Assembly (NCBI GenBank): GCA_013397075.1 | Contig: VWZS01000178.1 | Span: 170,614 to 234,613 of the forward strand | From: Rhabdornis inornatus | Taxonomy: Eukaryota > Chordata > Aves > Passeriformes > Rhabdornithidae | DNA: 64,000 nucleotides | Reading direction: 5' to 3' | Shown: positions 36,861 to 49,400 of the stretch, in pieces | How positions within the stretch are numbered: position 1 is the first letter of the stretch | Layout: every line of letters starts with the position of its first letter | Notes under the pieces: model-generated | Databases searched by the model: none | What the model was told of the DNA's origin: nothing | What the model saw: only the letters and a program-made list of their open reading frames with translations | Position numbers and translations under genes: made by a program

Positions 36861-39559
36861 AGTTTATTCCATGAGTTGGCTGGATCATATATCTGTTCCT
36901 TACAGGCTTCAACAGGGAAGAGTTCAGAGTATTGAGTGAGAGTTTAATTCTGCCACAAGGTACCATATTAATTTTAATATCTAAATATGTATTTAATCTA
37001 CTACTGCCAAGTGGTTTTGGCATTTATAGACATGAAAGGAAGCCCCTGACTTGGAGAGTTTATGACATTCAGGTAGAAGGTAATTAGAAGAAAGGCTCAC
37101 TTCACTGAAGTGGAGTTAATCTTTCCAAAGGCATTCTATCCTCAGTGAGAGAAGAAGTGCCTTCAGAAAACTATCCAGACTTACTCTTAACTCCCCTATG
37201 GGAAATCCTTTCTCTTTCTGGAGAAGCAGCCTTGTAATATTAACCTCCCAAGAAATATTGTCAAAACTACCAGACCAGTGTCAGTCACCTCTGGAAAAAA
37301 ATATGAAGGGTCAAACAATGCACCACAAAGAAGATGAGAAAGAGGAAAATTGTGGGAAGAGAAGTTAAATGGAAGTAATAGAGACTATGCCCATTGTTTG
37401 AGGGATCAAAAAATGCAATGAGTACCAGGGACCCAATCTGGCTTCAGGAAAGGTCTATTTAGACTGATTGTAAAGCATGTCTTCTCACATAACCCTAGCT
37501 AGAGCCTTCGTCAGCAGATATTTCCATACCTGTCAGTCTCCATGGCCTAGTTTCTTTCCTGAGGAAGCAGGATTAGGAACCTGAAGCATACTTGTGTATG
37601 CTTCACTCTAATCATCAGAGACACAACATGGGGGTAATCTCAGTCTTCCCATTTACCCATATCTTGACTCAGTCTCAGAAGGAATCTCCCTCTTCACTAG
37701 GTGGGAAAATTAATGTGACTAATCTCTTAAAGGAGTTTCTTAAGATACAGTCTGTCAGCATGAAAGTTGCCCTACAAAATCTAAATAAAATTATATTTTC
37801 TATTTGACTTTTTAAAGCAGATGGTTTGGTGTGGTTATGAGTTCATAATCAACATACTGTTGATTCTGCAGTATTTGCTCTCAGTCAGTCCTGGAGTCTT
37901 GAAATAATTCACACTTCTGATGCTATTTCAGGGATTAAATCACAGGTTTAAGGCAAACTGATGGTTGAACTACAGAAGTTACACTTGAGTGAATATGTTG
38001 CTGGTAAAAAATATTAGTGAAAAAATCAATTGTACCTCCCTGCTATATTTGTCAATAAAAGTTCTAATATCAAGGAAAGAATTTTGCTTGTTATAAATTA
38101 ATGTTTCAATTTTTTGTACTAGTCATTCATTCTCAAAAGAGATAATCGTTATACATTCGAATTACAAGCCCTTTTCAGAATCAGCCTTTACATTTCTGTG
38201 CCTATAGTCAAAATTGAAGTCCAAACTGTTGCTTAGAGTACCCAAACCTGACAGTACCTGAACTTACCAGGAGTGTAAGTGTGGCTATGCGAGTGTCTAG
38301 TTTGTTCAAGTTGGGCCGTGCTGCTAATTTTTTCAATCTTAGACACTCAATGCCATCTTTCTGTGAGGACCCATCTGAAAAAGCGGTGAATGAAAGCTTG
38401 TATCTACAGAGGGAATTCATATGGTATGCAATGAATGTTCCTTAATGTATTCACAGGCTCCAGCTTCTCCCATAATAAATTTTTGGATGTTTTCTCTTCA
38501 GCTGGAACTGAGGAACTGCTTTTACTCGCCAAGGAATTGGGAGCTTTTGCCCTCTTTAGAATGAAGGTTTATAATTCTGAGCTTCTTTTCTGCCAGGATA
38601 TTTTCTTAGAGAAGGATTTTGTTCACCCACAGTAAAGCAGGACCACTGTGGCAAACTAACTCGTATCTTCTGTATCAGAGAGCAAAAGAGCAGATGAGAT
38701 TATCAGAGGAGCATGATGATGTAGCCTACTGCTTCCTGTCATCTAAGATATGGCAACCATGCCCTTTATCACCACCACTGTCCATGCAGCTCTTCAGCAA
38801 CTGTTCAAGAATCTAGACTGTGGTTCCTTAGTAGGTGAAGGGACTAAGCTGTCCTATTCCTAGGAAAAGCCCTCTGAAACATTTAGAGTGTGAATGTCAG
38901 ATCCTCAGCATTGGCTGTTTCCCTAGTTGAGTTTGGGTCCTACAGAATTTGTTAGTTGCAATGTAAACAGATAAAAAATAATTTCTGCTCCGTTGTCAAA
39001 ATTCTAAGAGGGATGGGTTTTAAACCCTTTCATTTCAGTGAGTTTCTTTGCTTGCTTCAGGCACCTCCTCAATTTGAGGGTAGTTTTTTTTATCAGCTAT
39101 CCAGAGGCACAGATTGAATGTCTGAGTGAGATCACTGTATTTTTATAGAAGCCTCTGCAATGATTCATCCATCTGTTGTCTCATTGCTTTCATGTTCAGA
39201 GGCTTCTCCTCTGTATTTATTTTGATATTAAACCAAAAGCAAAAACCAGCCCATTTCTTTGATTTTCCCAATCATGTTACATTAATGAAGGATGACTTCA
39301 AAAGGTCCAATTCCTAAATATTCGTAATTTAGCATGGACTTCTACATACACTGATTAAATATACAAAGCAAAACCACATAATTTTCTATGTCAATTTCCA
39401 TTCACTAGTAATTTGAGAAGTTACCTTTTAAGCAATTGGATTATATTCTCATTTTGTTACGTAAATCTGATCTGTAAAATTCACAAATTAAATGACTGAT
39501 TTCCTCTCCTATCTGCTAGTATATTGGATTTCTATACCTTCATAACCTTTGGACACCAC
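36861..39559. other. AT-rich stretch, no gene seen
   Basis: Frames at 37592-37807, 38208-38420, 38435-38816 and 39126-39317 are short and motif-free. A 15-base odd palindrome (cacttca-c-tgaagtg) occurs near 37100. No repeat family is recognised. Confidence 0.5.
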
Positions 39560-40400
39560 TTCCCAGACCATTCTCTTGGAGAAACTGGCTGGTCATGGCT
39601 TGGACTGGGACATGGTTGCTGGGTAAAAGCTGGGTGGATGGCCAGGCACAGAGAGTGGTGATAAATGGTGTGGCCAATCCTAAGTGGTGTTCCCCAGGGC
39701 TCACTGTTGGGTCCAGTCCTGTTTACATCTTTATTGATGATCTGGATGAGGTGATCAAGTGCACCCTCAGTCAGTTTGCAGATGACACCAAGTTAGCTGT
39801 GAGTGATGATCTGCTGGGGGATAAAAAGGCTCTGCAGAGGGGTCTGGACAGGCTGGATCAGCAACAGTGTGGCCAGCAGGACAAGGGCTGTGATTGTACT
39901 TGGCACTGGTGAGGTGCCAAGTCTTGTGTCCAGTTCCAGGCCCCTCACTAAAGGAAAGGCACTGAGGTGCTGGAGAGTGTCCAGAGAAGTGCAGTGGAGC
40001 TGATGAAGGGTCTGGAACACAAGTCTTAGGGGGCGTGTCTGAAGGAACTGGGGTTAACCTGGAGAAAACAAAGCTGAAGGGAGACCTTATTGCTCTCTAC
40101 AACTACCTGAAAGGAGGTTGTAGAGAGGTGTGAGTCAGCCTCATCTTACAAGTAACAAGCAACAGGACAAGAGAAAATTACTTCAAACTGTACCAGAGAA
40201 GGTTTAGATTGGATATAAGGAAAAACATTTTCAAGAAAAGGTATTGGAACAGGCTGCCCTGGGAAGTGGTTGATTCACCACTCCTGGAAGTGTTCAAAAG
40301 ATGTGTTGATGTGTCACTCAGGGACATGGTTTAGGGCTGCACTTGGCAGTTAATGGTAGTACTCAACAATCTTATAGGTCTTATCCAGCTTGAAGGATTT
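39560..40400 (+). mobile_element. CR1 copy with RT catalytic motif, internally deleted
   Basis: One frame (39595-39912) reads through the RT palm: 'AQRVVINGV', then a frame-worn version of the 'GVPQGSVLGP' block, then 'YIFIDDLDE' and 'FADDTKLAV' at residues 61-69. FADD is the catalytic motif of non-LTR reverse transcriptases. After 'GLDRLDQQ' the sequence jumps directly to 'gtggccagcaggacaaggg', which lies well downstream in intact copies, so a few hundred bases are deleted. It then runs through 'accttattgctctctacaac', 'ttagattggatataaggaaa', 'ggaacaggctgccctgggaa' and a worn final stem near 40370-40400. The element is inactive. Confidence 0.93.
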
Positions 40401-41523
40401 TATCAAAGAAGAAATAACAAACTTCATGAAATAAGAATTTTCCCCTAAAGAATTATCTTTCAAGGAAGTAAAGTCTTTCATTCTTTACACATGTTCCTTC
40501 TACACTTTAATTACAAATTTCTACCACCAGGAAATGTCCCCCCAGCTGTATTTATGTATGCTTATCTATACCTATATCTATCTACGTCTATCTGTAGGTA
40601 CGTGTACAAATGTATATAAAATAATTATTTTTATGATGTGCCACCTACACATACTGCACAGTCATTTATCTGATCACCAATAATCTAAAATTTAATGCCC
40701 TTTTACCATTAAAGAGTCCCATCTCAGGTAGGCTGTAATGTCCTTAACACATACAAATCTTTGGAATTGTGCTGGATGCAGAATTTTGTAAAATGGATAT
40801 CTAAAAATCAGTTTTAACCAAGTTTCCAAGGTTTGGTACCTGTAATGAAATGCACTTTCCCTGCTCAAACAGGAAGTAGATTTGGGCTGGAAGAAGATTT
40901 GCAGAGTATAAGTAGATATTTCTGAATTTTGCATCCTCCTTTAAACACTAATAACTATCAGATCATTTTTGCTGATGTTGTAAACTTGACCTGCAAATAG
41001 CAATATTTCAACATTTATGATTTATAGAAAATTTAGTAATTGAAAAATACAATTTTTTTTTTGTTTTCTTCAGATTTGTAATTTTAATAGTTTTTTCCAT
41101 TTTCCTTATAAATACAGCACAGCAATATTTCCAGTGCAATATATTTGAAGAGCACTGTATATTTTTCTTTGATTTTTACATTAGATCAGAGTTGTGTTTA
41201 GTGTTTTATAGTTGCTAAGTTTGTTAATGTGTAAGGATGTGTTAGTTGTTTTCTGAAATGTAAAATCATGATGTCATGCGTATCTACATGTATTAAACTG
41301 AGGTCTGAGTCTCAGCCTTTGAATTCATAAATCTTCCTCATAATTTGAACAATCTGAATAATCCAATATTTAAAATCACAAATGTGTTCTTTGATTATTC
41401 AGCATTAAAATCTGATTAAATTCATACTGGCAACCTACCATGTTGGCATAACTGCAAGGACAATCCTGCAACAATGAAGGCATAAGACATCTCCATTACC
41501 CTGGGGGCAAGAAGGGCAATTCA
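40401..41523. other. AT-rich stretch with a decayed TATC tract
   Basis: About 40550-40600 is an interrupted (TATC)n-like tract ('ttatctatacctatatctat'). The frame 40692-40934 (minus) is motif-free. Nothing else is recognised. Confidence 0.55.
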
Positions 41524-41703
41524 CAGAGGCACAAAATTGCTGAGGCTGGAAGAGACCTCTGAAGTTCATCTAGTCCCATCCTCTGCTCAAAGCAGGGTCA
41601 GGTAGAACAGGTTACCTCGAACCATATCCCATCAGAATTTTAATCCAAGAATGGAAACTTCAAAACATCTTTGGGAAGCCTGTTTCAGTGTTTGATGACT
41701 CTC

Positions 41704-41753
<50 letters not shown>

Positions 41754-42165
41754 GTTTCAGTGGAATTTCCTATATTTGAATTTATGACCCGTGCCTCCTG
41801 TTCTTTCCCTTGATACTACTGAGAATGCTCTGGCTCCAACTTGTTTATTACCCTGACCTACACATTGATACATGTGTATAAATTATCTACAGTCTTTAAC
41901 AATCCCATCTCTCTCTGCCTTTTCTTGTATAACAGATGCTCCAATCCCTTGGTCATATCTGTGACACTCACTGAACCCACAGCAGGGTGCCCATGTCTCT
42001 TCTGTACTGGGAATCCTAGGACTGGAAGTAGTACTCTGGATGTGTCTCACCAGATCTGAGCAGAGGGGTAGGATTGTCTCCCTAGAACTAACAGCAGCAT
42101 CTTCCTAAAGCAGTTAGGATGCCACTGGCTTGCTTTGCCACAAGAGAGCTTCATGAAGCTATTCC
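41524..42165 (-). mobile_element. CR1 C-terminal and 3' fragment with A42 insertion
   Basis: On the plus strand it shows the reversed CR1 3' end: 'gctgaggctggaagagacct', 'catctagtcccatcctctgc', 'aaagcagggtca', then 'gaagcctgtttcagtgtttg', 'tggaatttcctatatttgaa', 'cttttcttgtataacagatg', 'gatgtgtctcaccagatctg' and 'ttgctttgccacaagagagc'. The order is collinear with ORF2 C-terminus plus 3' UTR. A 42-base A run interrupts it at a place where intact copies carry only a short T-rich stretch (minus sense). Confidence 0.9.
41707..41748. repeat. A42 homopolymer inside CR1
   Basis: 42 uninterrupted A directly after 'ctctcagt', the longest homopolymer in the window. It lies at the CR1 'ctttactgtgag' position (read on the minus strand), not at the element end, so it grew in place and is not a poly(A) tail. 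Confidence 0.95.
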
Positions 42166-43599
42166 TTTCCAAATGCACTTGACTTTTTGACATCTTTTTC
42201 CAACTACAACCACCTCTATCGTGGTCCTCCATTTCCTGTAGTAGTCTAATGAGAATAAAGCACTTGCCACTGAACACTGTTACTCAGTTTCTGACTTAAG
42301 CTTTGTGTGTTCTACCTGAATAAGTGACCTGAGGCTTTTCCAAACTCAGTTCCTACTCCTGGGAGACAACTTGGGATGCAATTTTCTTCCTTCTCTTGAT
42401 ACTTCTTTCAGAGCAGGAGTTTCTTGCCCACCCTTACCTGGGAAAAGGTGGAGACTTCCTTCTTCTAGCATCAGGGAAAAAGCCGATAGATATTTAATAT
42501 GCTAAATGCATATGCAATGCATAAACATGGTAAATTTAATGTCTTAAGTAGAATTTGCAGTTGCTTCAATATGGAATTAATTTTGAAGTCTGTACAGGGG
42601 AGGTAGCTTGACACAGCTCATACCTTTTTGTCTACTGTGTACCCTTGACTTTGAAGTATCATGTTTTGTCTTCCTCAAATTTGTTTTACCCCTACCTTAC
42701 CCTTGAGGTCCTTTTCCCCAATCAGCTTTGCCTACTGCCAGTGCAGAAGTGAGGATATGCCATTACTGAATTGCAGTCTATGAGATACTGAAGTTCACAA
42801 AGTACATGCCCTGAAGGCTACAAGGTCAAAAATAGTTCCTATGGTGTCCTAAATCCCATTTTCTTCCCATTTCCCTGTTATGACATTCATAGTCTGAGTG
42901 AAACAACCAATGCAAGGGCACCTCACTCTTTTGTTGGTAATTTTTAAAAGGCTCCAGTCTTCTCTGTGGAGCAAGAACATGTCTTCACAGGATATTTACA
43001 CCCTGTCTGTACTGTAGAATACTAGCCAATGTTGCCAGTGTTCAGGGTCTCATGTCCTTATGACTGAAAAATAATATCTATTATTCAGTCTTCCACTCAT
43101 CACAAGGATGCATGTTTGCTCCTGCAGAGATACATTTTCTTTGGTGTATTTTCACATTAGTCTATCAAACTGTGTGCTTATCTACCAAACAGACAATATG
43201 ACTGGCATGTCAAGGAGTAATGTGGGTCTTCATTATTCTAGGCAAGTCTCAAAACAGCACAGCACCTTGAAAACATAAATATGAATGCTTCTTTGTTGAA
43301 ATATTAGATCAAAAGCTGTTCTTAAAAATAAAATAACCTTGCCACAAGATGAAGGGAAAGAGAAAGGTAGACGGAAGTAAGTCATGTCCTTTCTCTGCAG
43401 TTTTGTCAGTTATGCTACTCTGGGTTTTTTAACTTTGTGCAAAAGAAATTCACATCTTATGAATCATAGCCAAAAATTAGTGAAAATACCACACTGCAGT
43501 CATTTTCTTTCCCTCATATTTCTGAATATATCACTGTATGAGAGGGAATTGATTTTTATTCAGTCAAAATAAACTAATTATCCCAGAATGGTGTTTCCA
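42166..43599. other. AT-rich stretch, no gene seen
   Basis: The first ~100 bases may be further worn CR1. Beyond that nothing is recognised. The frame 43384-43572 (plus) is motif-free. Confidence 0.45.
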
Positions 43600-43925
43600 G
43601 TGACCTTATCCCTCTCTACAACTACCTGAAAGTGGTTGTAGCCAGCTGAGGGTCGGCCTCTTCTCCCAGGCAACCACTGACAGAATGAGAGGACACAAAT
43701 TTCACGGGGGGAAGTTTTCAGGAAAAAAATTTTCACTGAAAGAATGACCGAGCACTGGAATCATCTGCCCAGGGAGGTGATGGAATCACCATCCCTAAAA
43801 GTGTTTAAAAAAAGGCTGGATGTGGCACTCAGTGCTGTGGTTTAGTTGATGAGGAGGTCTTAAGTCATAGGTTGGACTTGATGATCTCAAAGGTCTTTTC
43901 CGACCTAGTTCATTCTGTGATCTCA
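43600..43925 (+). mobile_element. CR1 3' fragment
   Basis: Order: 'gaccttatccctctctacaa', 'ctacctgaaagtggttgtag', 'gtcggcctcttctcccaggc', 'aatgagaggacacaa', 'gcactggaatcatctgccca', 'gggaggtgatggaatcacca', 'gatgtggcactcagtgctgt', then 'ggttggacttgatgatctca' and 'gttcattctgtgatct'. This is a nearly complete CR1 3' region, less diverged than its neighbours and with a standard 3' end, so it is probably one of the younger insertions here. Confidence 0.95.
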
Positions 43926-44059
43926 AGTGTGATGTGGATTTTAAGTGGCAGTGTAAGTAAATAGTACATGTGTGTCTCTCCATTGAGTAAGTTCTGTTAT
44001 CAGATGAGATGCTTTATTTTTCAGGTTTTAGTCACATATCTATAATTGATAAAATTTTG

Positions 44060-44860
44060 TGTACAGAGAAGAATATAAAATAGGACTGTAAGGCATCTTC
44101 AGATATTGCCTAGTCCAATACTATCCATGATCTATTACCCCCCCCATCCTGCTCAGATAAGGTTATTAACGTTTTTTAATAAGCATTCTGAGATTTCATA
44201 CCCCATTTAAATATCTATTCCAGTTCTTGTCTAGCCTTACTGTAACGACATTTCCCTGTATCAGAATCTCCCTAGCTACAACTCAAGGTCATTTTTCCTT
44301 GTTCTATCCTGAATAACAAAGAGCAGAAAAAATTATGGTTTTTTTTTCCTTGACGTAGATTTTTGTACACTTGAATTCTGTTAAAAAGTTTTCTCTAATC
44401 TACTTTTCTTCAGCAAAAATAACTTGCTCAATCTTCCTTCAGAGGGCACATATTCTAGCCCTTTTAATTGTTTGTGATTCTTCTTTGGCTCTTCCCAAGC
44501 TGATCCACTGTTTCTTAAACCTCTTCAGCTGGCATCTTGCCCATAAATAATGGAACAGGTCAATTATTTTTCACGTTGCTTGTGTTTGTAACATTAGGCT
44601 AAAATTTTGCCTTTTCTCACTGTAGGGTTAGTGCATTCATATATTTTTTGCTCATAAATTCCAGGCCTTGTTTTCAAGACCTGTGGCCTAGTCAGTGTGC
44701 TTTTTATTATTCCTTTTCTGTCATTTAACTTCGCTGAATTATATCCTATTTATTTTGTGTCATTTCTTTCATTGAAGTTATTTTAAATTTTGATCCTCAT
44801 TGCCAAAACATCTGAATCTATTCCAGCTTGACATGACCTACAACACTGACTTTCACAGGT
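44060..44860 (-). mobile_element. Old, highly diverged CR1
   Basis: The plus strand keeps the reversed order of an ancient CR1. It runs from 'agatattgcctagtccaata', through 'tgttctatcctgaataacaa', 'gttttctctaatctactttt', 'tcaatcttccttcagagggc' and 'tgatcctcattgccaaaaca' to 'ctattccagcttgacatgac'. Divergence and small indels are much greater than in the copy at 43.6 kb. Boundaries are uncertain by ~50 bases. Confidence 0.65.
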
Positions 44861-46257
44861 TTGTAGGGATGCACAGTTTGTTCCCAAATTGTATGAGCAA
44901 CAATTACAGTCTAAAATTGCTGGTGCTGAAAAATCTCAATCTCCCTGGAAATGTTTTGGAAATTCACCAGCTGACTGAAAACTATTAGAATAAACATGGC
45001 TTGCTTATAGATGCATCATATGAATCAGCCTAATGTAGTAGCCTAATTCAGAAACCATTTCTATTCCAAAAACTGATGGTAAATCTATAAACTCCATAGG
45101 TTCCAAAACTGGTAGTACTAGTTATCCTAAAGAATAACTGCAATATTAAGAGTAAATATAGAATCAAAAAGGTATATATATATATTTGTGGGTTTTTCAG
45201 CTGTGTTTAAATGGAAGACTTTACAATTTGCCTATGCGACCATGAATTTTGCTCTACATGAGACCCAGCTAGAGATCACAAAAATATTGTTTTCTACAGG
45301 CAATCTGTATCTATATATGACAAAATTTCAAAAAGCATAATATTTTTTTGTAATTTTAAAAATCATATGCAAAATATTCTATTGTATTTCCCAGATATAT
45401 TTGGGCTATTTATGTTGGAAAATGGTGGAATTTTTTAGCAGATACATATTTGAAATATTTATCCAGCTCTGTTAACTGCTGACATTAGTGGCAATGTAGG
45501 TTCAACCAGCTGTAAAACAGATTTTAGAACAGATAGTTACTGGTGCTGCTGGAATCTGTGAGTGGGGCTGGAGGGCAAGATGATAGGCTGGCAAAGTGAG
45601 AAACTTGCTTCCAGTTTCTGTAGGTCCCAAGGAAGTCCAAGGCTACATATCTGAACACAAATCCACTTTCAGGGAGTTCCTAAATAATCTGCTTCCATAT
45701 CCTGCAGAAATTGGATTAACAAGCAGCCAAGAGCATTGGCTGAATAGGTACAGAAAGAAGGAAGATGACTCTGTAACCCACCAGTTAGCTAAGTGTATGT
45801 AGGAGCCTGAGAGCTAGTCCTGTCACTAGTTTTTCTAGAGAGTCTTCAATATAAAGTACAGAAATTATCTTAGCAGCAAAAAACCAGAATGTGAGGTTCC
45901 TCCTTTGCTTCCTCCATCTGAAGAATCCTGCTTTCTCAGATCAGCAGGGCTGGTCTCCTAGTCTGTCAAGCTTTTTAGCCCACTGATCCTGTCTCTATCC
46001 TAGCACTTAAATACTGGTGGAAACATCTTTAAACAGAGGGAGGCCTACAGTTCAAGTTTGCTGTTAAATACTTATGAAGATTTAATAAGGATGGCTCTAC
46101 TCTTGCCTCCTTTTCAAACAATGATTTTTTTTCCTTTTACTTAAAGGCACCAGGAATCAGCACACTTCCTATGTTTGTTTCTGTTTCATTTAAAAATGAA
46201 GAGTTCCAGGGAGGTAATTGACACCAAGGAGTGACAAATTTCAGAAGGACATACATT
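44861..46257. other. AT-rich stretch, no gene seen
   Basis: Includes a short (TA)6-like run at about 45173-45184. The frame 45596-45802 (plus, 68 codons) is hydrophilic but matches nothing I know. Confidence 0.5.
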
Positions 46258-46455
46258 CTGGATTTGGCTGGCATAGAGTTAGTTTTCCTCATATCTAATA
46301 TGGGCCGTGTCTTGGTTTTGCACTGAAAGCAGTGTTGATAACACAGGGGTGTTTTTGTTACTGCTGAGCAGCACCTACACAATGTCAAGGTCTTCTCTGC
46401 CTCTCACACTACCCCAGCAGCGAGGAGGCTGGGGGAGCATAGTAATTCGGGAGGG
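46258..46455 (+). mobile_element. Avian ERVL-type LTR fragment
   Basis: Order: 'ctggatttggctggcataga', 'gttagttttcctcatat', 'gcagtgttgataacacaggg', 'gttactgctgagcagcacct', 'ctctgcctctcacactaccc' and 'agcagcgaggaggctggggg'. This is a distinctive internal (U3) portion of a common avian ERVL-class LTR. Neither LTR terminus is present, so about 200 bases of a larger LTR survive. There is no adjacent internal retroviral sequence. Confidence 0.8.
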
Positions 46456-46469
46456 GGTGGAACCCTCCC
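46449..46469. repeat. GC-rich hairpin at the edge of the LTR fragment
   Basis: 'gggaggg' (46449-46455) and 'ccctccc' (46463-46469) form a perfect 7-base stem around a 7-base loop, exactly where similarity to the LTR ends. Confidence 0.7.
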
Positions 46470-49400
46470 TCAGACTTCATTCTTAGAAAGTCATCAGAGC
46501 TTCAGTGATGATTTGATTATAGACACTAGACATAAATTGACTCATCACAAGCTGATTAAATTCAACGGAAAAAAAAACCCAGAAAGCTAAAGCCTTTTTT
46601 TTTCAAGAAGGAACCTGTATTTTGAGTCTATGTTATGAACTTTTAAGAACTTATAAAGTGCTTTAAGTTCCATCTTTCCTTTTCCTACCTCCAGTTATAG
46701 GCTTCTGTGCCTTACCTCTTCACCTCTTCATAGAAATTGGAGATAACATTTCTTGTGCCTCTGAGCTAGTAATTTATTTTGCTTTAAACTGGCTCTGTAA
46801 AATGGCACTATTAAAAAAATCTTTTTCTTGTTGTTAGGAGACTCACTGAAGTCAGCTGGGGTCATTGATTAGAGGCTTAGCTGTAACATGGCATAGGGAA
46901 TTTCTTTTAAGCTGAATATAAAACTTTGTGATGCTTGCAGCTCATGTCAAGAGGAAAGCACATTGAAGCTCCATGTCTCCACAAAAAAAAAAAGAAAAAA
47001 AAAAAAAACCCAAGCCATTTTATACAGAATATTGGGAATATATAATGCTCTAACAAAGGAATGTTTTATTTATTTTCAGCAATGCTGGTCTTTTTTAAGC
47101 ATTGGTCTATTACTAAGAATAAGGCTACAGAAACAGAAGTACTGAATTTGAGGAGAAAACACAAGAGTATTGCATTCTATAATCTCTCAACCTTGAAAAA
47201 ACAAGTGAAACTAATACTCTCCTAGTAAATCACTCATTTTGGCACTTATGATGCATAATCAAATTACAAGGCACATTCATCCATTGTCAAGCTTTTAGAT
47301 CAAGGTTTAAAGGAGAGACAAGCTTCAGCATATACAGTTAAACAAGACCCTGAGCCACAAAACTGAACATAAACTCTAAAATTTTTCTACTCAAGATGCT
47401 GACCAGAATTCTATGTCACAAACCCATCTTTAATTGAAATTGATCTCAACAAGGATTTAAGGAGGAAAGGGCATGGAAGGTCAATGTGGCTAATTAAGGA
47501 GTACGAAGAAATAAATCAATAGCACAAAATGCTCATAAACCAAAACTGCTCAGTAGAGAAAGGAGAAAGTGTGACTGCAGTGAAGATTTAAGCAATCTTC
47601 AGAACAGACAAGTAAAAAAGAATCTCTTAAAAGGGATAGGCTAAACAATATTTCAAAGCTTTAAAACATGTTGGTTATGATTAATGTCCTCTGAGACAAT
47701 GGTTTAGAGCCCATTATCCTGCATTTCTTTGAAGTTAAAAAACACTTTCTAAATATTGTGAGTTTTTGTTTGTGCCTGTTGTTTTGTTTTTCAGTATTTT
47801 AGATTTCAGACTTCTGGAGCTATTAAGCCTTTTTCTGAACACTTTTCAGCTAGTCACACAAGAGGTTAAAGGTGAGAGGAATAACTAGCTCTCCATCCCA
47901 CCGTATTTCTGAGCATGCACTGGTGCCTAATTTTCATCCTTTATGAAAACTGACTGACTATGAATGTGCCAAGTGAAACTGGGGAGCTCTGAACTGCAAA
48001 ATTTCTAGGCTGTTTTTTTTGGATATGGAATTCTACAGTCTACATTAAAGTTATACAGCAAAGATATAAAACATAATTTGTGGTGCTAAACACAGAGTTT
48101 GGTTTTAAAATAGCAAGCGTCAAATGCTCACTGAGCAGCTCAGGGATATATACGAAAAAACCATCAGAGCTAGGGAAGAGATAAGAAAACACTGAGTAAT
48201 GTCAATTATTTCAGACATGGAATATATTTCTGTCTCATTGTTCAGTGTCTAAATTCCCTGGAAACTCCTATAATCTCTGAGATCATTCATTTTAGCCTAG
48301 TTTGGCAAACCTTAGATATCTAACAAGGACTTTGAAGCAGTTACTATATCAAATTATTTTTATCCAATGGTAGCTGACCATATAATGTGTTTCACAGGAT
48401 AATTCAAAACAGTTCACTAGCAATAATGATAGATTAAGCATGTGCTAAACTGTAATGATGTGTGTTTGATATTGTGCCAGCATTGAATAGTCAAGTTCAA
48501 TGGATCTCTAACTGCTCTTCCTCTTAAACCGTGCTTTCTTTTTAATGTATGGGAAAAGCCTGCTACAAAGTAGTCTAGTTTAGTCAAAGTTAACAATTTT
48601 CTATAAAATAATCTATGAGTCAAATTTCCATTTTTAGCTCATGCATACGCCAGATATGCTGATCATCCCTTCCTTTATTTTCTAAAATAAAAGTCTCTTT
48701 AAAACTAAAGGTTAGTATATTGAATGCTAGAAATTGCAGCTCTTCCATTTCTTCAGAAAAACCACATTATTTACAAATGTGTTTTTGTATATGCACATCA
48801 CTGTTTTTAATGTATGGGCTATTTCTTTGCTGTTTCTCATTCCTGTTTTTATGATATTAACTGCAGTAATTTATTTCATTAAGGACATGTGAGATAAACA
48901 TTAAAGAAATTAGTTGAAAATGTCCATGTCATACTTTTCTACATATTCTCAAATTTTATCCAATGTCATCCTTTAGTAACAGCTATTACTGACAGATTTT
49001 AACGTCTTTGGCAGTCACACTATTTCTTCTACAAGGCAGCACTGGCGGCATTCTTGTAAGGAAATACAGACAGGATTGTTCATAGACACAGCTCCTCTGT
49101 CCCTACTTACATCTCTCTACACACATGAGAACATCTGATAGACCTAAACAGGATATAAATGGAGCATTTACACACAATCTTTCACAGAGCAACTTCAACA
49201 ATTTTATAGTATAGCTGTAAAGAAAGGAAATCCTTCTCAAAGCAGGCAGTGCATATTGAAAATACAGTAGGCTTAAATGACATTATTGTGGAACAAAACC
49301 TGGTGTGCTATTGAATACAAATAACCTAGCTCAAGAATCACTAGAAGCTGGGAGATTATGTGTGAGAAGTATCATTATATGCTTGTTGTATTTTAATACT
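46470..49400. other. AT-rich stretch, no gene seen
   Basis: Includes an interrupted A tract at 46982-47008. Frames at 46963-47145 (plus) and 48417-48623 (minus) are motif-free. Confidence 0.5.

Noticed and set aside
40550..40600. TATC-like stretch as an active microsatellite
   Set aside because: Units are too interrupted for ongoing slippage; it is a decayed tract.
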